Part shown: positions 57,848 through 64,000 of the stretch, piece by piece
Numbering within the stretch: position 1 is the first letter of the stretch
Layout of the letters: every line of letters begins with the position of its first letter
Assembly: GCA_947683425.1 (NCBI GenBank)
Contig: CANTUQ010000159.1
Coordinates: 8,064,501 to 8,128,500, forward strand
Reading direction: 5' to 3'
DNA: 64,000 nucleotides
DNA from: Excoecaria cochinchinensis
Lineage: Eukaryota > Streptophyta > Magnoliopsida > Malpighiales > Euphorbiaceae
The notes under the pieces: model-generated
Told to the model about the DNA's origin: nothing
The model's database searches: none
The model's input: the letters and a program-made list of their open reading frames with translations, nothing else
Position numbers and translations under genes: made by a program

Positions 57848-59557
57848 TCGTCGGACGAATCCTTGTGTCAGAAGGATTCTTCCGACGCCCGCCTCTATAC
57901 ACCGGTGCCCGTCGATCGTGTTTGACTTATAAAAGCTCCGAATTTTCAATAGAAAAGGGTTCCAAAATTTTTAAAAGGGGGAAACTCTGCCCAAATTCAA
58001 GCAAATTTTCTCTCTCCTCCAACAAAACACATTTACAAAGGAAATCTATTTAATCAAGGATCAAATCAATCAAAAAGGAACTAAAAATAATTAGTTTTCT
58101 TTAGATTTCGATTCCAAAATCAATATTTTGAAGGGTTAAAGGAGAAATAGTCCATTTTTCTTTCTTTTATCCTTCATTTTTGCTTCTCGTGGAACGCGCG
58201 GGGCTCTAATCAACACAAGAATTTCACTCAAAGCAATTATCTGAGGGTAAATATTCCGGATTCCTTCTCCATATCATTTCATATTTATTCTTTATTTGTT
58301 AAATTCTTCCATCTTTGTCATTATTTTTCTTTATTTTGACTCTCATTACTTGATTTTATTGTAAAAATCTCTTTTTGGCTTTAAAAGGAGTTTTTCCCTT
58401 TCTGTTTTTTCGGAGACAGTGGTGACCGACGGGTCATCTCCATCACCGACGCCCGTCGGTCACCTCACCTACAGACGCCCGCTTTTTGAGTGACAGACGG
58501 ACATGTCGGTCATCTTGACTGACGCCCGTCGGTCACCTAAAAGAGGCCGTCGGTGGGTTCTGTCTTTCCCCTTTAAATGATTTTCTTTTTTTTCAAGTCC
58601 CTTTGGATTCCCATATATTGATTGTATGTATGTTGACATCTTTTAACTTTCTATGAGTGTATATTGATTCTCTTGGACTATCCCGAGTTGGAGCGGCTAC
58701 CTACCATATGTGGAGGATTTCGTCCGGTTTAGTTTCCTAATCCTTTTGAATATTTTCTTCATTTGTTATTCATTGATTATTTTATGTATATGGATATCCC
58801 CTTTTCATATCTCATTAATGTATAAAAATGATCTAATGATTTTATACTTAAATAAAAAAATGAGGTTTGTATAAAATGCAAAAGGGTCCAATACCCTATT
58901 TTTATCCAATAAAAATCATCACAAATAAAAATATCCACTTTTGATAATAGTGCATGCGAGGACCAAAGTCCTCAAAAATAAACAATGCCCCGATTTATGC
59001 ATGATTCGCACATTTATGAAAGGGAGTTGTATTCCGCTCCTTGTATTATTGTAATTTATCGCTTTCATTATCTATCTGATCATTTATCGCTTTCAAAATG
59101 TGAATAAATGCGCCTTTTAATCAACTGCATCGTGTGGAGAGAGAGCGAATCAATGTTACTAAAATTTGATCATAAAAATAACCGAGGTAGAAATAGATGA
59201 GAAATCCCGGACCCAGCTCTGGTCTTCGGGCTCAAAAAGGCTAGAGGTTCACCCTCCAAGACACCTCTTTGTGCCACGAGACTTTAGCGCTAATCCTAGG
59301 CTCCTTAGGATAAGAGGTTTTACCTTCCAGGACCCCTATGGCTGGCCCAAAATGGATACCAAGCGCAGTCTTAGGCTCTCCGAGGCGAGAGTAACTTTCC
59401 CAATGTTCTATTGGGTGGCGACTCCATGATACCTCCTTGTTGCCCAACATAGACGCACTTGCGATTTATCGCAAGCTGTCAACGGACCCACAAATGCCCC
59501 GATCGCCCACGTGCGGGCGGTCGAACGGGCGGCCGCGGGGATCCGGCGCGCGTTACA
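57848..59557 (+). repeat. E2 3' LTR, second part
   Basis: It resumes at TCGTCGGACGAATCC, matching 20967 onward, with TATAAAA at 57929-57935, and ends GGCGCGCGTTACA. Confidence 0.92.
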
Positions 59558-60181
59558 TACAGCTTCAATCTTCTCCTTCACGGCCCCACTTTCTCTTTCC
59601 CTTTCTTCTTTCTACACTCTTCCGACTCTTGCACAAAACCCAGGCAAAACACTCATAATCAAACCAAGCAAACCTCTCCAAAACTTAGAAAATGCCAAGG
59701 AGATGAAGAAGAAGGAAAGCCCACATAATATCCATGAACTTACCTCTTGATTCCAACTCAAAATTTAGAAATCTAACTCCAATCTTGAAGACCCACGTTG
59801 GGCACACACACATTGAGAGTAGAGAGAGCAGAAAAGTAAAGAGAGGGAAGAAGAGAAGGAAGAAAATGTAAAGGGAAAGCTAAAAAATCTACTCCTCTTT
59901 CCTCTCTCTTCTTTAATTCTCTTCTATCTACCCAATGCTAGGTGTCATGCCCCCATTGGACCCAAGACTCCCCTAGACTTTCATTCCATGGCACCATACA
60001 CAACTCACACACTATAATCTCTTATAAAATCTACATCTTTGACACCAAACCCAAACTCCACTAGATCATTTCCTTTACTCAAGCTTTATTAATTAAATCC
60101 ACATACCAAAATTACTAACTTACCCTTAATTTTTCCGACTTAACATACAAATTCCGACTAGGCCCGATTTGGGTTGTTACA
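59558..60181. repeat. Long LTR (S1), right part
   Basis: The sequence resumes after E2 and ends GATTTGGGTTGTTACA, the inverse of the TGTAACG start at 18820. No gene is seen. Confidence 0.55.
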
Positions 60182-61058
60182 AAAGTGATTATATAATCAT
60201 ATAATTATATTAATTAGTAAAATTTCATTGATATAATAATTATATATAATTACATTATTAAAATATATCTTCAATTACTCACATAGATATTATACAAAAA
60301 TAAATGAGTGCTAGTTGAGTGATGCTATAAATAAATAAAATTATTGGTAAAGTGATTATATACTCATATATTTACATTAATTTGTAAAATTTTATTATAA
60401 GTAATAATTATACATAATTATATTTTTAATTTACATACTCATATGTATATTGTGACAAAAATATATTAGTACTAGTTAAGTGACATTAAAAGTAAATGAA
60501 ACTAATTGATAAAATGATTATGTAATAAATTGCTCAGTTTATATATCTATATAAATATTTGTACAAAAAAAATTAAGTAGTTGTTGAGTGAAATTAAAGG
60601 TAAATTAAATTAAACACAAATTGTTTTAATTGCATATTTATATTCACAAAGATATAATAATTATTATAATAATTAAATTTATTTTATTAATAATTAAAAT
60701 ATTCATTTTAATTTATTAACTAATTATTATCTTAATTTCGTGCATTAAAATATTTAATACAAATAATTATGATGTTCAATTTATATAATAAATATAGAGT
60801 AGAAATTATAAATAATAATAATTATTAATATTATATATAATAATTAATAAATATCAGTTTTTTTAGTCTAATTCGGTACAGTTCAATACGGCTCTCAGTT
60901 CAATTCTAGACAAAACATCCAGATCCATTCTAAATAAAGTCAACAGTACAATTCGATTCGATTCTAGTAAAAAAGTCAACGGTACAATTCGATTCTGAAT
61001 ATTTTTTTTTCAATATTTTGATTCGATACGGATAGATTTAGACCCGTATACACTCCTA
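60182..61058. mobile_element. hAT-like element, right part
   Basis: It ends CCCGTATACACTCCTA, inverse of the TAGGTGTACACGG start at 17951, with AATTCGATTCG and CGGTACAGTTC words inside. The AT-rich part 60182-60620 holds about 2.7 imperfect copies of a 165-bp unit beginning AAAGTGATTATATAATCAT. Confidence 0.55.
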
Positions 61059-61439
61059 GTACGCGCCACCAATTCAGCGTGCAAAGTTTGTGAGGGATCA
61101 TTTTTCTATCGCCAATGCATTGCTATTTGTTTGTAGAATTCATTGTGAATCCCTCGCTATTTTGTGATTTTTTAGGGAATGAGCTAATTACTTTATATGA
61201 GGTGATGCTGAAGCCGCTTATTCAACATTAACTTCATTTGAGTTTGTTTTTATATTGCACTTGATGAAACAAATTATGGGAATTGCAGATGTTCTTTGTT
61301 AAGCTTTGAAACAAAAGTCTCAGGACATTTTAAATGTTGTCCATTTAGTTTCAACTGTAAGTTTTCGATATTAATTTCATACAAATATCATCATAAACAT
61401 TCATGCCCATTCAGATCTTGAATATAATAATAATCATAT
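61059..61439. other. AT-rich stretch with GAGGGAT words
   Basis: GTGAGGGATC and AATCCCTCGCTATTTTGTG near 61090-61170 resemble the CACTA-like repeats at 17370-17943. No gene is seen. Confidence 0.4.
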
Positions 61440-61805
61440 AGAAAAAGTGAATAGATCACTTACCTTGAGCGGAATTCGACATAATAAAGAGAAATCTGAC
61501 GATCACGAACTTTGTAAACTAGTTTCTCTGCCTTAACCCTCTTTATGCAGCAGATGCTTGATGAAAAAGCTAAAATACGATCTTTATGTATTTTATTTTG
61601 TTTGCAAACTCTTAATTAGGGTAGAGAGAGGACTAGTTTATATACACTTTTAGCTTTAGATTTAATACGCCTATCAAATACTAATTTAACGGTTAAGATT
61701 TAATATACTATTAAGAAATGATAATCCTAATCCTAACTTAATATGGATTAAATGCAAATAGAAGTATGAACCAAATAGACTTTTCATCCGGCCACACTTC
61801 TTACA
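61440..61805 (-). repeat. Copia 3' LTR, left boundary uncertain
   Basis: On the minus strand CCAAGTGGGAGAA, a copia-type polypurine tract (61806-61818), is followed by TGTAAGAAGTGTGG, a normal LTR start. A minus-strand TATATAA lies near 61637. I could not fix the other end. Confidence 0.55.
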
Positions 61806-61818
61806 TTCTCCCACTTGG

Positions 61819-62152
61819 ATGGATGTTTCATTATTATATTTAATAGCATAACATAAGGCTAGCAAAGATTAAATCTTATAAACCGTTAACATCATAAACA
61901 CCTCAACACAACAAATTACATAATGCAGGATTATGGCGGTCATACATAGTATAGTCGCATACTCCATTCCATATTAAGAACTTATTATGTTAGGTTCATA
62001 AGTTGTATATAAACAACATACAGTCCACATATTTGTTATGAAAACATACAAATTTCTTATTCAAACAATCATATATACATAAGCACAATGAATAAGAAAT
62101 ATAAAATTCAGAAACATGTCATTATTGAGCTCAAGAGTGTTAAGCATTATTG
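61819..62152. other. 3' untranslated part of the copia element
   Basis: AT-rich sequence between the polypurine tract and the end of RNase H; nothing else recognised. Confidence 0.5.
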
Positions 62153-63428
62153 TCAATCATCAATACAATCAAGACACATCCTAAGCACATGTTCTTTAAA
62201 TGTCTTTGGTTGTAAACCTTTAGTTAGAGGATCTGCAATCATGAGATCCGTCTTAATATGTTCTATATACACTCTTTGTTTTTGAATCTCCTCTTTGACA
62301 ACAAAATACTTTAATTCCATGTGTTTTGCGCCTTTGGAATATTTGTCATTCTTAAAGAAGAAAACTGCTGTAGAATTATCACAATAAATTTTCAGTGGCT
62401 TGCTTATGATGTCGACAATCCCAAGCCCTGAAATAAAGTTTCGCAGCCATAATGCATGAATTGTAGCCTCATAACAAGCTACAAATTCTGCTTCCATAAT
62501 GGATGAAGCAATAATAGACTGTTTGGCAGTTTTTCATGAAATTGCTCCTTCAGCTAATAGGAACAAATAGCCAAACGTTGACTTTCTGCCATCAATACAC
62601 CCAGCAAAATCTGAATCTGAATATCCAATCACATCTAAATGATCAGACCTCTTATAAGTGAGCATGTAATCCTTTGTTCCTTGAATGTATCTCAACACTT
62701 TCTTTGCAGCTTCCAATAATCAATACCAGGATTACTTTGATATCTACCCAGCATCCCTACTGCAAAACTGATGTCGGGTCTAGTACAAGTTTGAAGGTAC
62801 ATCAAACTGCCCACAACAGAAGCATATGGAATTGCTTCCATTTCCTGACGTTCTACATTATTCTTTGGACATTGCATAAGACTAAATTTATCTCCCTTTT
62901 GAATAGGGACAATACCTACTGAGCACTTGCTCATATTAAATTTTTTAAGAATTTTCTCAATATAGGCTTTCCGAGACAATCCCAATAAACCTTCTGATGT
63001 CTTACGGAATATTGAAATTCCAATCACATAGGATGCCTCTCCCATATCTTTCATTTCAAAACTCTTAGAAAGAAATTCCTTAGTCTTATGCAATATACCC
63101 AAGTCATTAGCAGCAAGTAAAACGCCATCAATATACAGAACTAGAAATATAAACTAACTCCCATTGATCTTTCGATAAATACACCGATCAACAGTGATTT
63201 CCTCAAAACCGAAAGAAGTAATGGTATTATTGAACTTAATATACCATTGCCTGGAAGCTTGTTTAAGTCCATATATTGACTTCTTCAATTTACACACGAA
63301 AAACCTTCAGGTTGATCCATGTAAACTTCCTCCTCAAGATCCCCATTCAGAAAGGCTGTTTTCACATCCATTTGATATACCTCTAAATCAAAATGAGCTA
63401 CTAATGCCAAAATTATTCTCAAAGAGTC
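62153..63428 (-). pseudogene. Ty1/copia pol fragment: RT and RNase H
   Basis: The minus strand gives VYQMDVKTAFLNGDLEEEVY (63360 region), KKSIYGLKQASRQWY after a frameshift near 63290, then YIDGVLLAAND where RT normally has YVDD, MKDMGEASYVIGISI, PYASVVGSLMYLQTCTRPDI, and, after further frame changes, GYSDSDFAGCIDGRKST and the RNase H end YCDNSTAVFFFKNDKYSKG to ADPLTKGL. Stops occur at about 63154 (TAG) and 62534 (TGA in place of a Trp codon). Integrase and gag are missing because E4 cuts the element at 63429. Confidence 0.9.
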
Positions 63429-64000
63429 TGTGACGCGCGCCGGATCCCGAGCGCCGCCCTTCCGGGCCGCCCGCACGTGGGCGACCGGGGCATTTGCGGG
63501 TCCGTTGGCAGCTTACGATGAATCGCAAGTGCGTCTATGTTGAGCAACACGGAGGTTTCATGGAGTCGCCACCCAATAGAACATTGGGAAAGTTTCTCTC
63601 GCCTCGGAGAGCCTAAGACTGCGCTTTTTATCCATATTGAGCCATGAGGCCTAGGATTAGCGCTAAAGCCTCGTGACTCAAGAAGTATCTTGAAGGATAA
63701 CCTCTAACCTCTTGAGCCCAAAGACCAGAGCTGGGTCCGGGATTTCTCATCTATTTCTACCTCAATTAGTTTATGATCAAATTTTAATATCATTAATTCG
63801 CTCTCTCTCCACACTATGCAGTTTAATTAAAAGAGCGCATTTATTCACATTTTGAAAAGCAGTAAATGAGCAGAATAAATATCAAAAGCGATAAATTACA
63901 ATAATACAAGGAGCGGAATACAACTCCCTTTTATAAATGTGCAATTCATACACAAATCGGGACATTGTTTATTTTGAGGACTTTGGTCCTCGCATGCATC
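63429..64000 (-). repeat. LTR of a further E2-type element (E4), runs off-window
   Basis: It begins TGTGACGCGCGCCGGATCC, the inverse of the E2 LTR end, and continues through sequence inverse to 22010-22260, including TTTGGTCCTCGCATGCA at the edge. GAGTC (63424-63428) should be one target copy. Orientation is minus. Confidence 0.88.

Larger units (their letters stand above)
20601..59557 (+). mobile_element. Ogre/Tat-like LTR retrotransposon E2, autonomous type, with nested E1 and E3
   Basis: The 5' LTR is 20601-22260 plus 33769-34170, and the 3' LTR is 47412-47760 plus 57848-59557, each about 2.06 kb after removing insertions. The interior (34171-47411, 13.2 kb) holds a primer-binding site, leader, gag-pol, a hairpin array, two divergent accessory genes and a 36-bp minisatellite. 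The left end has lost the first TGT, and flanking target copies are not clear. All coding parts carry nonsense codons. Confidence 0.9.

Noticed and set aside
20601..59557. Treating all TGTGACGCGCGCC ends as one element's LTRs
   Set aside because: Target duplications CAATG and CAGGG and LTR sequence comparison show separate elements E1, E2 and E3 that only share terminal motifs.

Overview
This window is repeat-dominated, heterochromatin-like plant nuclear DNA. I infer an angiosperm, probably a eudicot; the species cannot be named from this sequence. Nothing looks like an intact ordinary host gene. The evidence is plant-type LTR retrotransposons (Ty3/gypsy Tat/Ogre-Retand type and Ty1/copia), CACTA, hAT-like and Mutator-like DNA transposon ends, a tRNA-derived SINE, and pieces of plant genes (a UDP-glycosyltransferase exon, plus fragments of a nucleotide-sugar transporter, a PQT3/RBBP6-type E3 ligase and a folate-biopterin transporter).

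Layout. 1-9800: a minus-strand Tat/Retand-like gypsy element cut by the left window edge. It has a broken gag-pol (3212-9312), a plus-strand antisense gene with two clear introns (1-2519), and its 5' LTR at 9334-9800. 9801-12701: an AT-rich interval with a UGT pseudo-exon, a CACTA end, a truncated copia element and a 516-bp MITE. 12707-16520: a complete 3.8-kb LTR element with a perfect 5-bp target duplication that holds parts of at least three host genes instead of gag-pol. 17370-18820: CACTA-like and hAT-like ends and a SINE dimer. 18820-60181: a deep nest. A long LTR (18820-20600 and 59558-60181) was entered by an Ogre-like element E2 (20601-59557). E2's 5' LTR was entered by E1 (22261-33763, target duplication CAATG), and its 3' LTR by E3 (47761-57842, target duplication CAGGG). 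60182-61058: the other end of the hAT-like element. 61440-63428: a decayed minus-strand copia element, cut at 63429 by the LTR of another E2-type element (E4) that runs off the window.

How the parts relate. E1, E2 and E3 share LTR ends, the primer-binding site, a conserved leader and a conserved 3' region. Only E2 has pol, so it represents the autonomous type, now disabled by nonsense codons. E1 has an open gag and no pol, and E3 has an internally deleted gag, so both would need pol in trans. E2 also carries two accessory genes between pol and the 3' LTR. They are transcribed divergently from a short promoter region, each with its own TATA box and intron.

The most interesting observations are: a family of stem-loops with a shared loop motif and compensatory stem changes downstream of the coding region in E1, E2 and E3; the multi-gene capture element at 12707-16520; the divergent accessory gene pair in E2; and the spliced antisense gene at the left edge.
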